DNA of 64,000 nucleotides from Streptomyces asiaticus (GTDB lineage Bacteria > Actinomycetota > Actinomycetes > Streptomycetales > Streptomycetaceae): assembly GCF_018138715.1 (NCBI RefSeq), contig NZ_JAGSHX010000006.1:5146001-5210000 (forward strand), written 5' to 3'. The position numbers and the translations under genes were made by a program. The notes beneath the pieces are model-generated. The model was not told the origin of the DNA and made no database searches. It saw only the letters and a program-made list of their open reading frames with translations. Below are positions 19,247-28,734 of the stretch, one piece after another (positions within the stretch are counted from its first letter, which is position 1; every line of letters begins with the position of its first letter).

Positions 19247-21187
19247 GTGGAGAACCTCATCGGATTGCTTGTCGCGGTCCCGCTGCTCGGCGCGGCCCTG
19301 CTGCTGTGCGGAGGGCGGCGGCTGGACGGCAAGGGCCACTACATCGGCACGGTGCTCGCCGCCGCCTCCTTCGTCATCGGCGCCGTGCTCTTCGCCGACA
19401 TGCTCGGCCGCGGCGAGCACGACCGGGCCCTGCACAGCAAGGTCTTCAGCTGGATCCCGGTGGGCGGCTTCCGCGCGGACGTCGCCTTCCAGCTCGACCA
19501 GCTGTCCATGACCTTCGTCCTGCTGATCACCGGTGTGGGCACGCTGATCCACATCTACTCGATCGGCTATATGGAGCACGACGAGCGCCGCCGCCGCTTC
19601 TTCGGCTATCTCAATCTCTTCCTCGCGGCGATGCTGCTGCTCGTCCTCGCCGACAACTACCTGCTGCTGTACGTCGGCTGGGAGGGCGTCGGCCTCGCCT
19701 CGTACCTGCTCATCGGCTTCTGGCAGCACAAGCCCAGCGCGGCCACGGCGGCGAAGAAGGCGTTCATCGTCAACCGCGTCGGCGACGTCGGCCTGTCGAT
19801 CGCGATCATGCTGATGTTCACGACCTTCGGGACCTTCACCTTCGCCCCGGTGCTGACCAGCGCGGGTGACGCGAGCGAGGGCAAGCTCACCGCGATCGGG
19901 CTGATGCTGCTCCTCGCGGCCTGCGGCAAGTCGGCCCAGGTGCCGCTCCAGTCCTGGCTCGGGGACGCGATGGAGGGCCCGACCCCGGTCTCGGCCCTGA
20001 TCCACGCGGCGACCATGGTGACCGCGGGCGTGTATCTGATCACCCGCTCCGGCGCGATCTTCAACGCCGCGCCGGACGCCCAGGCCGCGGTGGTCGCGGT
20101 CGGCGCGGTCACGCTCCTCTTCGGTGCGATCGTCGGTTGTGCCAAGGACGACATCAAGAAGGCCCTGGCCGGGTCCACCATGTCGCAGATCGGCTACATG
20201 ATCCTGGCCGCCGGGCTCGGCCCGATCGGCTATGTCTTCGCGATCATGCACCTGGTGACCCACGGCTTCTTCAAGGCGGGGCTCTTCCTCGGGGCCGGGT
20301 CGGTCATGCACGCCATGAACGACGAGGTCGACATGCGCAAGTACGGCGGTCTGCGGACGTACATGCCGATCACCTTCGTCACCTTCGGGCTCGGCTATCT
20401 CGCGATCATCGGCTTCCCCGGGCTGTCCGGCTTCTGGTCCAAGGACAAGATCATCGAGGCGGCGTTCGCCAAGGGCGGCACCGAGGGCTGGATCCTCGGC
20501 GGCGCGGCCCTGCTGGGCGCGGCCATCACCGCGTACTACATGACGCGGGTGATGCTGCTGACCTTCTTCGGCGAGAAGCGCTGGGGCACCACGCCCTCGC
20601 CCGAGGAACCCAGCGCCGAGCCCGCCGCCGAGTCGGCCGGGGCGCACGCCGAGCCGCATCCGCACGAGTCGCCCTCGTCCATGACCATCCCCATGATCGT
20701 CCTGGCCGTGGGATCGGTCTTCGCGGGCGGGCTGTTCAGCGTCAACGACGCGTTCCTGAAGTGGCTGGAGCCGGTCACCGGCCACAGCCACGGCGACTCC
20801 CCGCTCAGCGCCGCGGCGGTCACCGCCGGGACGATGGTGGTGCTGGTGATCGGTGTCGCCCTCGCCTGGGCGCAGTACGGACGCCGGCCGGTGCCGCGCA
20901 CCGCGCCCCGCGGATCGCTGCTCACCCGGGCCGCCCGGCGCGATCTGCTCCAGGACGACTTCAACCATGTCGCGCTCGTCAAACCAGGCCAGTATCTGAC
21001 CCGTGGTCTGGTCTATGTCGACCACAAGCTGGTCGACGGGGTGGTCAACGGCACCGCGGCCTCGGTCGGCGGGCTCTCCGGCCGGCTGCGAAAGCTCCAG
21101 AACGGCTATGCCCGTACGTACGCGGTCTCGATGTTCGGCGGTACGGCGGTGCTCATCGCCGCGACCCTGCTGATGAGGGCGGTCTGA
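19247..21187 (+). CDS. nuoL: NADH dehydrogenase subunit L
   Basis: 646 residues; the distal antiporter-like proton pump with the long lateral helix. The helix 5 Glu is in [12 protein letters not shown] and the helix 7 Lys is in [13 protein letters not shown] His/Glu-rich cytoplasmic loop sits near residue 460. The GTG at 19247 is preceded by AAGGGG; 16 bases separate it from nuoK, the largest gap within the operon apart from that after nuoA. Confidence 0.97.
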   Translation: MENLIGLLVAVPLLGAALLLCGGRRLDGKGHYIGTVLAAASFVIGAVLFADMLGRGEHDRALHSKVFSWIPVGGFRADVAFQLDQLSMTFVLLITGVGTLIHIYSIGYMEHDERRRRFFGYLNLFLAAMLLLVLADNYLLLYVGWEGVGLASYLLIGFWQHKPSAATAAKKAFIVNRVGDVGLSIAIMLMFTTFGTFTFAPVLTSAGDASEGKLTAIGLMLLLAACGKSAQVPLQSWLGDAMEGPTPVSALIHAATMVTAGVYLITRSGAIFNAAPDAQAAVVAVGAVTLLFGAIVGCAKDDIKKALAGSTMSQIGYMILAAGLGPIGYVFAIMHLVTHGFFKAGLFLGAGSVMHAMNDEVDMRKYGGLRTYMPITFVTFGLGYLAIIGFPGLSGFWSKDKIIEAAFAKGGTEGWILGGAALLGAAITAYYMTRVMLLTFFGEKRWGTTPSPEEPSAEPAAESAGAHAEPHPHESPSSMTIPMIVLAVGSVFAGGLFSVNDAFLKWLEPVTGHSHGDSPLSAAAVTAGTMVVLVIGVALAWAQYGRRPVPRTAPRGSLLTRAARRDLLQDDFNHVALVKPGQYLTRGLVYVDHKLVDGVVNGTAASVGGLSGRLRKLQNGYARTYAVSMFGGTAVLIAATLLMRAV

Positions 21188-21190
21188 GTC

Positions 21191-22870
21191 ATGTCATTTC
21201 CCCTGCTGACGGCCACGGCCGTGGTCCCCGCGCTCGGCGCGGTGGCCACCGCCGCCGTGCCCGCCGCCCAGCGCGCCGCCGCCAAGTGGGTGGCGCTGGG
21301 CTTCTCCCTGGCCACCCTCGCCCTCGCGGCGGTCGTGCTGGTCCGCTTCGACCCCGGCGGCGCCCGCTTCCAGCTCACCGAATCGCACGCCTGGATCAAG
21401 GACTTCGGCGTCCGCTACGAACTGGGCGTGGACGGGATCGCGGTCGCGCTGATCGCGCTCACCGCCGTGCTCATCCCCTTCATCATCCTGGCGGGCTGGC
21501 ATGACGCCGATCCGCTGGAAGGCGCCCGCCCCAATCGCCGCTGGCGGCCAACCCAGGGCTTCTTCGCGCTGATCCTGATGGTCGAGGCCATGGTGGTGAT
21601 CTCCTTCGAGGCCACCGACGTCTTCCTCTTCTACATCTTCTTCGAGGCCATGCTGATCCCGATGTACTTCCTCATCGGGGGCTTCGGGGACCGGGCCGGG
21701 GGCCGCTCCGAGGAGGAGACGGCCACTCAGCGCTCGTACGCCGCGGTGAAGTTCCTGCTCTACAACCTGGCGGGCGGGCTGATCATGCTCGCCGCGGTGG
21801 TCGGTCTGTACGCGGTCACCGCCGATCAGCTCGGCACCGGCACCTTCTCGCTCCAGGAGATCGTCCAGGCGCGGGCGGGCGGCCATCTGGACATGGCGTC
21901 CAGCACCGAGCGGCTGCTCTTCCTCGGCTTCTTCTTCGCCTTCGCGGTGAAGGCGCCGCTGTGGCCGCTGCACACCTGGCTGCCCAACGCGATGGGGGAG
22001 TCCACCGCCCCGGTCGCCGTGCTGATCACCGCGGTGGTCGACAAGGTCGGCACCTTCGCGATGCTCCGCTTCTGCCTCCAGCTCTTCCCGGAGGCCAGCA
22101 AGTGGGCCACCCCGGCGATCATGATCCTCGCGCTCATCAGCATCATCTACGGGGCGCTGCTGGCGATCGGTCAGCGGGACATCAAGCGGCTGATCGCCTA
22201 TGCCTCGATCTCCCACTTCGGCTTCATCATCCTGGGCATCTTCGCGATGACCACCCAGGGCCAGGGCGGCGCCACGCTCTACATGGTCAACCACGGCATC
22301 TCCACCGCCGCGCTGATGCTGGTGGCCGGCTTCCTGATCACCCGGCGCGGTTCGCGGCTCATCGCCGACTACGGCGGGGTGCAGAAGGTGGCCCCGGTGC
22401 TCGCCGGCACCTTCCTGATCGGCGGGCTCGCCACCCTCTCGCTGCCCGGGCTCGCGCCGTTCATCAGCGAATTCCTGGTCCTGGTCGGCACGTTCAGCCG
22501 GTATCCGGCGCTCGGCGTGATCGCGACTGTCGGAATAGTGCTTGCGGCGCTCTACGTCCTGATCCTCTACCAGCGCACCATGACCGGTCCGGTGAAGGCC
22601 GAGGTGCGGTCCATGCCCGATCTGCGGGTGCGTGAGCTGGTCGTCGTGGCCCCGCTCATCGCGCTGCTGATCTTCCTCGGGGTCTATCCGAAGCCGCTGG
22701 CCGACATCGTCAACCCGGCGGTCGACCACACGATGTCCGTGGTGGACAAGAAGGATCCCAAGCCCGATCACCCCGTGACCGATGCGGGCTGGTTCAGCTA
22801 CAGCCCGATGCCCGAGGGCGCCAACCACGGCGGTGCCCCCCACGACGGTGCTTCCGGAGGTGCCAAGTGA
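21191..22870 (+). CDS. nuoM: NADH dehydrogenase subunit M
   Basis: 559 residues, antiporter-like subunit. F-F-E-A-M-L-I-P-M-Y-F-L-I-G gives the helix 5 Glu, and V-K-A-P-L-W-P-L-H-T-W-L-P-N-A gives the helix 7 Lys. The tail contains a short His/Gly/Asn-rich run. It starts three bases after nuoL. Confidence 0.97.
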   Translation: MSFPLLTATAVVPALGAVATAAVPAAQRAAAKWVALGFSLATLALAAVVLVRFDPGGARFQLTESHAWIKDFGVRYELGVDGIAVALIALTAVLIPFIILAGWHDADPLEGARPNRRWRPTQGFFALILMVEAMVVISFEATDVFLFYIFFEAMLIPMYFLIGGFGDRAGGRSEEETATQRSYAAVKFLLYNLAGGLIMLAAVVGLYAVTADQLGTGTFSLQEIVQARAGGHLDMASSTERLLFLGFFFAFAVKAPLWPLHTWLPNAMGESTAPVAVLITAVVDKVGTFAMLRFCLQLFPEASKWATPAIMILALISIIYGALLAIGQRDIKRLIAYASISHFGFIILGIFAMTTQGQGGATLYMVNHGISTAALMLVAGFLITRRGSRLIADYGGVQKVAPVLAGTFLIGGLATLSLPGLAPFISEFLVLVGTFSRYPALGVIATVGIVLAALYVLILYQRTMTGPVKAEVRSMPDLRVRELVVVAPLIALLIFLGVYPKPLADIVNPAVDHTMSVVDKKDPKPDHPVTDAGWFSYSPMPEGANHGGAPHDGASGGAK

Positions 22871-24519
22871 CCCACGCGGCCACTGTCCACAGCCTGTGGA
22901 CAACAGCGGCGGCGGCGCCCGACAAGATCCCGTCGCCCGATATCGAGTACGGCCAGCTGTCGCCCACGCTGATCGTGCTCGGCGCCGCGATCGTCGGCGT
23001 CCTGATCGAGGCGTTCATTCCGCGCCGCCAGCGGTACGTGGCGCAGCTGTTCGTCTCCGTGGTCGCCCTGGCCGCGGCCTTCGCCGCCGTGATCGGCCTC
23101 GCCGCCGGTGACTACGGCACCAGCAAGGCCCGTGTCGCGGCCATGGGCGCGATCGCGGTCGACGGACCGGCGCTCTTCCTCCAGGGGACCATTCTCCTGG
23201 TCGCGCTGGTGGCGGTGTTCACCTTCGCCGAGCGGCGGCTGGATCCGGTGGTGCACGGCAACCGCGTCGACTCCTTCGCGGCCCAGGCCGCCGCCGTGCC
23301 CGGCGGCGACGCCGAAAAGGCCGCCGTCAAGGCGGGGTTCACCACCACCGAGGTCTTTCCGCTGGTCCTCTTCGCGGTCGGCGGCATGCTGGTCTTCCCG
23401 TCCGCCAACGATCTGCTGACGCTCTTCGTGGCGCTGGAGGTCTTCTCCCTGCCGCTGTACATCCTGTGCGCGCTGGCCCGGCGCCAGCGCGCGCTGTCGC
23501 AGGAGGCCGCGGTCAAGTACTTCCTGCTGGGCGCCTTCTCCTCGGCGTTCCTGCTCTTCGGCATCGCCCTGCTGTACGGCTACGCGGGCACGGTCTCCTA
23601 CTCCGGGATCGCGGACGTCGTCGACGGCCAGGTCAGGAACGTCACCCCGGCGCTCGCCGGGACCATGGGCAATGACGCGCTGCTGCTGATCGGCGGGGCG
23701 ATGGTGCTGATGGGGCTGCTGTTCAAGATCGGCGCCGTGCCGTTCCACATGTGGACCCCCGACGTCTACCAGGGCGCCCCGACGCCGGTGACCGGCTTCA
23801 TGGCAGCGGCCACCAAGGTCGCGGCCTTCGGCGCGCTGCTGCGGCTGCTGTACGTCGTACTGCCCGGGCTGCGCTGGGACTGGCGGCCGGTGATGTGGGG
23901 CGTCGCCATCGTCACCATGCTGGGCGGCGCGATCGTGGCCGTCACCCAGACCGATGTGAAGCGGCTGCTGGCGTACTCCTCGATCGCCCACGCCGGGTTC
24001 ATCCTGGCCGGTGTCATCGCCACCACGCCCGACGGCATCTCCTCCGTCCTCTTCTACCTCGCCGCGTACTCCTTCGTGACCCTCGGCGCCTTCGCGGTGG
24101 TCACCCTGGTGCGCGACGCGGGCGGCGAGGCCACCCACCTGTCCAAGTGGGCCGGCCTCGGCCGCCGTTCGCCCCTGGTGGCCGCCGTCTTCGCGGTCTT
24201 CCTGCTGGCCTTCGCCGGTATCCCGCTGACCAGCGGCTTCGCCGGGAAGTTCGCGGTCTTCAAGGCGGCGGCAGACGGTGGGGCGGGTGCGCTGGTGGTG
24301 ATCGGTGTGATCTCCTCGGCGGTCGCCGCGTTCTTCTACATCCGGGTGATCGTGCTGATGTTCTTCAGCGAACCGCGCACGGACGGCCCGTCCGTGGCCG
24401 TGCCGTCCCCGCTGACCTCGTCGGCCATCGCGATCGGCGTGACGGTCACGCTGGTCCTGGGCGTCGCTCCGCAGTACTTCCTGGACCTCGCGAGCCAGGC
24501 GGGAGTCTTCGTCCGCTAA
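22867..24519 (+). CDS. nuoN: NADH dehydrogenase subunit N
   Basis: 550 residues, the third antiporter-like subunit and last gene of the operon. Conserved signatures are F-V-A-L-E-V-F-S-L-P-L-Y (Glu) and F-K-I-G-A-V-P-F-H-M-W-T-P-D-V-Y-Q-G (Lys). GGAG lies before the GTG, which overlaps the nuoM stop. With this gene the set A to N is complete and collinear, so the operon encodes a full 14-subunit enzyme. Confidence 0.97.
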   Translation: MTHAATVHSLWTTAAAAPDKIPSPDIEYGQLSPTLIVLGAAIVGVLIEAFIPRRQRYVAQLFVSVVALAAAFAAVIGLAAGDYGTSKARVAAMGAIAVDGPALFLQGTILLVALVAVFTFAERRLDPVVHGNRVDSFAAQAAAVPGGDAEKAAVKAGFTTTEVFPLVLFAVGGMLVFPSANDLLTLFVALEVFSLPLYILCALARRQRALSQEAAVKYFLLGAFSSAFLLFGIALLYGYAGTVSYSGIADVVDGQVRNVTPALAGTMGNDALLLIGGAMVLMGLLFKIGAVPFHMWTPDVYQGAPTPVTGFMAAATKVAAFGALLRLLYVVLPGLRWDWRPVMWGVAIVTMLGGAIVAVTQTDVKRLLAYSSIAHAGFILAGVIATTPDGISSVLFYLAAYSFVTLGAFAVVTLVRDAGGEATHLSKWAGLGRRSPLVAAVFAVFLLAFAGIPLTSGFAGKFAVFKAAADGGAGALVVIGVISSAVAAFFYIRVIVLMFFSEPRTDGPSVAVPSPLTSSAIAIGVTVTLVLGVAPQYFLDLASQAGVFVR

Positions 24520-25021
24520 CCACCCCCAGTCGAACCCAAGGGGCTGAGCCCCCTGACCCCGGCCGGGCCGGACACCAAGACGGTGCCCGCGCCCGGCCGG
24601 AGCCGTTCCCCACCCCGCCCCTTCCCGAACCGGGGGCCGTGCCCCTGGACCCCGCGCCGGTGGGGGCATCGCGACGGTGTCCGGGTCGGGGCGGAGGCGT
24701 CCCTTGCGTCGCCCTTCCCGGATCCGGGGGCTCCGCCCCTTGGCCCCGGCTGGGCAGAGGCACCATGACGGTGTCCGCGTCGGGGCGGAGCCGTTCCCCA
24801 CCCCGCCCCTTCCCGAACCAGTGGCCGCGCCCTTGGACCTCGCCACGGTGGCGATAGCGCGACGGTGACCGGGTGCGTAGGTCCGGGGCCGTGGGGGCGA
24901 TTTCAGCCTCTCCGGCGATTGAGGAGCGGGGTTCGGGGCGGAGCCCCGGTGGGGGGCCGGGGGCGGAGCCCTCGGTTTCGGGGAGGGGCGGGGTGGGGCG
25001 AGCGCGCCGCAGGCGACGACC
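24520..25021. repeat. 502-base spacer of Streptomyces intergenic repeats
   Basis: No gene is convincing here. A segment starting GGAGCCGTTCCCCACCCCGC occurs twice (about 24599 and 24786), each copy followed by CCCTTCCCGAACC. A related variant with GGAGGCGTCCC lies between them. At 24910-24950 the phrase CCGGCGATTGAGGAGCGGGG, followed by a GGGGCGGAGCCCC palindrome, is a very common Streptomyces intergenic element. A small AGGGG-CTGAG-CCCC hairpin at 24539 may end the nuo transcript. The block separates two convergent operons. Confidence 0.7.
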
Positions 25022-27943
25022 CTAGGCCGTCGCCTTGGCCGCGTACGCGCGGACATCCGCGTCCGGGTCGGAGCGAACCGAGGACAGGGCCTCCCAAGCG
25101 GCCGATTCCTGCTCCGCCAGCGGCAACAGGGCCAAGACCGCCGCCTTACGGACATCCGCGTGCGGGTCGGCCACGGCACGGGCCAGCGCCGGAACGCCCA
25201 TCCCCGGCGCCGCCGCGGACAGCGCCGTCGCCGCCCCCTTGCGCACCTGCCAGGCGGCATCACCCAGCGCCGCCACCGCCTCGGCGTCCAGCGGCGCCGG
25301 GCACCCCGCCGAGGCCAGGGCCTCCAGGGCGGCGGCCCGGACCAGGACGTCCGGGTCCCGCAACAGCGGCTCGAGCAGCCGCCGGGCATCCGCCGCCCGC
25401 CCGCCGGCAGCCAGAGTCCCCAGCGCCCCCGCCGTCGCCACCCTCACCTCACGCGACGCGTCCACCGCTCCCGGCTCCAGCGCGCTGAGCGCGTCCACCG
25501 ACACCAGCCCCCGTACGGCCTGGAGGCGGACCCCGACCGCCGCATCCGCCGCATCGTCCGTCAGCGCCCGCGCGAACAGCTCCGCGTCGCCGAGGCCCAG
25601 CGCGCGCAGGACGTCGAGCGCCGCCGCCCGCACCACCGGATCGGCCACGGCCAGCCCGTGGACCAGGGGTTCGCGCAGAGCGGGCTCCGGGGGCAGCACC
25701 TCGACCAGTTCCCGCAGCGAGGCCGCGGCATCGGCGCGTACGCCGGCGTCCGCGTCGGCCAGGGCCGCCGCGAGGGCCGGGCCGGTGCCCGGCGGCGCGG
25801 TCTCGGTCAGCGCGGCGACGGCGGCCCGCCGCACCGCGGGGTCGGGGTCGGCCAGATAGGGCCGGAGCGCGGCGAGTTCGGGCTGCTCCTCGGCGAGGGC
25901 GAGCAGTTCGAGGATGCGCGGCGAGGCGGAAGAGACGGCCGTACGGGCGGCCGAGACGCCCGTGACCTCGCTACGGCCACGGCCCTCGTCCACCCGCGGC
26001 GCACTCTCACGCGGCCCCGCCGTGGCCACCTGCTCCGGCCGCACCTCCCCGAGCGGGCGGGACGGCCCGCCCGTAGGCGCGTACTCCGCCACCGGGACGA
26101 GATACGGGGCGACGGGACGCGCGGTGAACTCCATCGCCCCCGACGCCGACTTGCGCACGTCCAGATGGTGCAGCCAGCCCTCGTCATCGCGCAGCGGATG
26201 GTCGGTCCGCTCGTGGTAGAGCCCCCACCGGCTCTCCGTCCTGGCCAGCGAGGAGCGCGCGGCCATCTCCGCGCAGTCGCGGATGAAGCTCACCTCGGCG
26301 CAACGCATCAGCTCATGCGGCGTATGGGCCCCCATCGCCGCGATGTCCCCGCGCATCCGCTCGAACGCCTCGATGGCGAGCGACAGCCGGGCGCCGCTCT
26401 TGGGCGGCGCCACATAGTCGTTGACCAGGCGCCGGAGCTTGTACTCCACCTGCGGCTGCGGCGGCCCCCCGGGGTTCCGCAGCGGGGCGTAGATCAGCTC
26501 ATGCGCCTCGGCGAGCTGATCCGGGGGCAGTTCGCCCCGGTACGCCGTCTGGCGGGAGGCGTCCTCGCCCGCCAGATCGCCGAAGACAAAGGCCCCGATC
26601 ATGTAGTTGTGCGGTACGCAGGCCAGGTCACCGGCCGCGTACAGACCGGGGACCGTGGTCCGGGCGTGGGCGTCGACCCGTACCCCCGAGGCCGAGTGGC
26701 CGCCGCACAGCCCGATCTCGGAGATGTGCATCTCCACGTCATGGGTGCGGTAGTCATGGCCGCGCCCCGCGTGGAAGGTGGCGCGGGTGGGGCGTTCGGT
26801 GGAGTGCAGGATGGACTCCAGCGCGGCCACCGACTCCTCCGGCAGATGGCTGAGCTTGAGGTAGACCGGGCCGCGCTCGCTCGCCACCTCCGCCGCGAAC
26901 TCCGACATCATCTGCCCCGACCAGTAGTCGGAGTCGACGAACCGCTCACCGTGCCGGTTGACCTGGTAGCCGCCGAAGGGATTGGCGACATAGGCGCAGG
27001 CCGGGCCGTTGTAGTCCTTGATCAGCGGATTGATCTGGAAGCACTCGATCCCGGTCAGCTCGGCGCCCGCGTGATACGCCATGGCGTAGCCGTCGCCCGC
27101 GTTGGTGGGGTTCTCGTACGTGCCGTAGAGATAGCCGCTCGCGGGCAGGCCGAGCCGCCCGCAGGCGCCGGTGGCCAGGATCACCGCCCCGGCGCGCACG
27201 GTGACGAACTGGCCGGTGCGGGTGTGGAATCCGGCGGCGCCGACGGCCCGGCCGCCCGCGGTGAGCACCCGGACCGGCATCACCCGGTTCTCGATGCGGA
27301 TCCGCTCGCGCATCTCACGCCGCCGCAACTGCCGGTACAGGACCTTCTTGACGTCCTTGCCCTCGGGCATCGGCAGTACGTACGAGCCGGAGCGGTGCAC
27401 CTGGCGGACCGCGTACTCGCCGTGCTCGTCCTTCTCGAACTTCACCCCGTACCGCTCCAGCCGCTTGACCATGGCGAAGCCGCGGGTGGCGGTCTGGCGC
27501 ACGGTGGACTGGTCGACGATGCCGTCGTTGGCGCGGGTGATCTCGGCTACGTAGTCATCGGGTTCGGCCCGGCCGGGGATGACGGCGTTGTTGACGCCGT
27601 CCATGCCCATGGCGAGCGCGCCCGAGTGGCGGACGTGCGCCTTTTCGAGGAGGAGGACGGAGGAGCCGTGCTCGGCGGCGGTGAGCGCCGCCATGGTGCC
27701 GGCCGTGCCGCCGCCGATGACGAGGACGTCGCAGGTCAGCTCCTCGGCCGCGGCGAGGGCGGGGATCTCCACGGCCGCGGCGTCCGCCACGTGCTTCCCG
27801 CCTGCCAGGTGCTCCCCGCCTGCCAGGTACTCCCCGTGCGCCACGTGCTCCCCGTTCTCCGGGCGCTCCCTGCTCTCCGGGCGCGCACCGTGCTCCGAAC
27901 GCTCCCTGTGCTCCCTTTTGTTCACGCCAGTTGGGCCTTTCAC
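25022..27943 (-). CDS. AprA/FrdA-like flavoprotein fused to HEAT repeats
   Basis: 973 residues. After a repetitive hydrophilic N-terminus (residues 1-55) comes an FAD-binding fold of the fumarate reductase / APS reductase alpha group: the dinucleotide motif G-G-G-T-A-G at 77-82, then R-H-S-G-A-L-A-M-G-M-D-G-V-N-N-A, V-I-L-A-T-G-A-C-G-R, and G-L-Y-A-A-G-D-L-A. The last 300 or so residues are tandem HEAT/PBS-lyase-type repeats (P-D-P-A-V-R-R-A-A-V-A-A-L and variants). It is the last gene of an operon whose ferredoxin and ABC importer suggest an imported substrate that is reduced or oxidised by flavin chemistry. The substrate is unknown; succinate or fumarate is unlikely because no cytochrome b subunit is present. 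The GTG overlaps the ATPase stop (GTGA); a GTG six codons later has the better Shine-Dalgarno. Confidence 0.8.
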   Translation of the reverse strand: MKGPTGVNKREHRERSEHGARPESRERPENGEHVAHGEYLAGGEHLAGGKHVADAAAVEIPALAAAEELTCDVLVIGGGTAGTMAALTAAEHGSSVLLLEKAHVRHSGALAMGMDGVNNAVIPGRAEPDDYVAEITRANDGIVDQSTVRQTATRGFAMVKRLERYGVKFEKDEHGEYAVRQVHRSGSYVLPMPEGKDVKKVLYRQLRRREMRERIRIENRVMPVRVLTAGGRAVGAAGFHTRTGQFVTVRAGAVILATGACGRLGLPASGYLYGTYENPTNAGDGYAMAYHAGAELTGIECFQINPLIKDYNGPACAYVANPFGGYQVNRHGERFVDSDYWSGQMMSEFAAEVASERGPVYLKLSHLPEESVAALESILHSTERPTRATFHAGRGHDYRTHDVEMHISEIGLCGGHSASGVRVDAHARTTVPGLYAAGDLACVPHNYMIGAFVFGDLAGEDASRQTAYRGELPPDQLAEAHELIYAPLRNPGGPPQPQVEYKLRRLVNDYVAPPKSGARLSLAIEAFERMRGDIAAMGAHTPHELMRCAEVSFIRDCAEMAARSSLARTESRWGLYHERTDHPLRDDEGWLHHLDVRKSASGAMEFTARPVAPYLVPVAEYAPTGGPSRPLGEVRPEQVATAGPRESAPRVDEGRGRSEVTGVSAARTAVSSASPRILELLALAEEQPELAALRPYLADPDPAVRRAAVAALTETAPPGTGPALAAALADADAGVRADAAASLRELVEVLPPEPALREPLVHGLAVADPVVRAAALDVLRALGLGDAELFARALTDDAADAAVGVRLQAVRGLVSVDALSALEPGAVDASREVRVATAGALGTLAAGGRAADARRLLEPLLRDPDVLVRAAALEALASAGCPAPLDAEAVAALGDAAWQVRKGAATALSAAAPGMGVPALARAVADPHADVRKAAVLALLPLAEQESAAWEALSSVRSDPDADVRAYAAKATA
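27791..27916 (-). repeat. Seven 18-base tandem units in the flavoprotein 5' end
   Basis: Seven contiguous degenerate 18-base units (for example GTGCTCCCCGCCTGCCAG at 27809-27826) encode hexapeptides such as L-A-G-G-E-H, V-A-H-G-E-Y and P-E-S-R-E-R. The two units nearest the FAD domain are almost identical. The reading frame is preserved, so copy number could change without breaking the gene. Confidence 0.8.
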
Positions 27944-28734
27944 ATGCCGAGGGATTCGAGAACCTGACGGCGCAGCGCGACGGTCGCCGCGGCGTCATGG
28001 GCGGCGCGCTCGCGCGGATGCGGGATGTCCAGCACCCGGCCGCCGCCCCCCGCGCCGCCCAGCAGCGCCACCCGGTCGCCGAGGAACAGCGCCTCGTCCA
28101 CGTCGTGGGTGACGAAGACGACGGTGGCGCGGGTGCCCTGGAGCACCTCGACCAGCAGCCGCTGCATCCCGGCCCGGGTCTGTGCGTCGAGCGCGCCGAA
28201 CGGCTCGTCCATGAGGACGGCGCGTGGCTCGCCGACGAGCGCCCGGGCGAGCTGCGCGCGCTGCCGCTGGCCGCCCGAGACCCGGTGCGGCAGCCGCCCC
28301 CTGTGCTCGGCCAGCCCGACGCGCTCCAGCCACGCCTCGGCCCGGCCGCGGCGCTCGGTGCGCGGTACGCCCCGTATGGCGAGCGGGAGTTCGACGTTGG
28401 CGCGGAGGGTGCGCCAGGGCAGCAGCGCGTCCTCCTGGAAGATCAGCGCCCGGTCGGCGTGCGGCCGGGTGATCGCGGTGCCGTCCTGGGTGACCCGCCC
28501 GCCGAGGGCCGGCAGCAGCCCGGCGAGGGTGCGCAGCAGGGTGGATTTGCCGCATCCGGACGGGCCGACGACCGTAAGGATGTCACCGGGCGCGACGTCC
28601 AGGTCGAGACCGTGGAGGACGGGTGCGCCGGGGCGGCCGAGGGCGGCGCCCTCCAGGCGTAGTCGTACGCCCGGCGGGGCGGCGGCTTCGGCGGCCGGCG
28701 CGGCCGGGGTGGTGGTGACGTCGGATGTGCTCAC
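27940..28734 (-). CDS. ABC importer ATPase, sulfonate/nitrate class
   Basis: 264 residues. Walker A is G-P-S-G-C-G-K-S-T, the Q-loop is in F-Q-E-D-A-L-L-P-W, the signature is V-S-G-G-Q-R-Q-R, Walker B is L-M-D-E-P-F-G-A-L-D, and the switch His is in F-V-T-H-D-V-D-E-A. The Q-loop phrasing L-L-P-W belongs to the SsuB/TauB/NrtD group. The GTG at 28734 overlaps the permease stop, and the stop overlaps the flavoprotein GTG. A longer frame upstream is only the permease in another frame. Confidence 0.9.
   Translation of the reverse strand: MSTSDVTTTPAAPAAEAAAPPGVRLRLEGAALGRPGAPVLHGLDLDVAPGDILTVVGPSGCGKSTLLRTLAGLLPALGGRVTQDGTAITRPHADRALIFQEDALLPWRTLRANVELPLAIRGVPRTERRGRAEAWLERVGLAEHRGRLPHRVSGGQRQRAQLARALVGEPRAVLMDEPFGALDAQTRAGMQRLLVEVLQGTRATVVFVTHDVDEALFLGDRVALLGGAGGGGRVLDIPHPRERAAHDAAATVALRRQVLESLGM

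Noticed and set aside
24540..25020. Small proteins encoded in the nuoN-flavoprotein spacer
   Set aside because: The short frames are Pro/Arg-rich, lack ribosome sites and coincide with known-type intergenic repeats.
27791..27916. CRISPR array
   Set aside because: The 18-base units are contiguous, without spacers, lie inside a coding frame, and no cas gene is present.
25022..27943. Succinate dehydrogenase or fumarate reductase flavoprotein proper
   Set aside because: No neighbouring iron-sulfur SdhB or membrane anchor genes; the partner is a small di-4Fe-4S ferredoxin, and a HEAT domain is attached.
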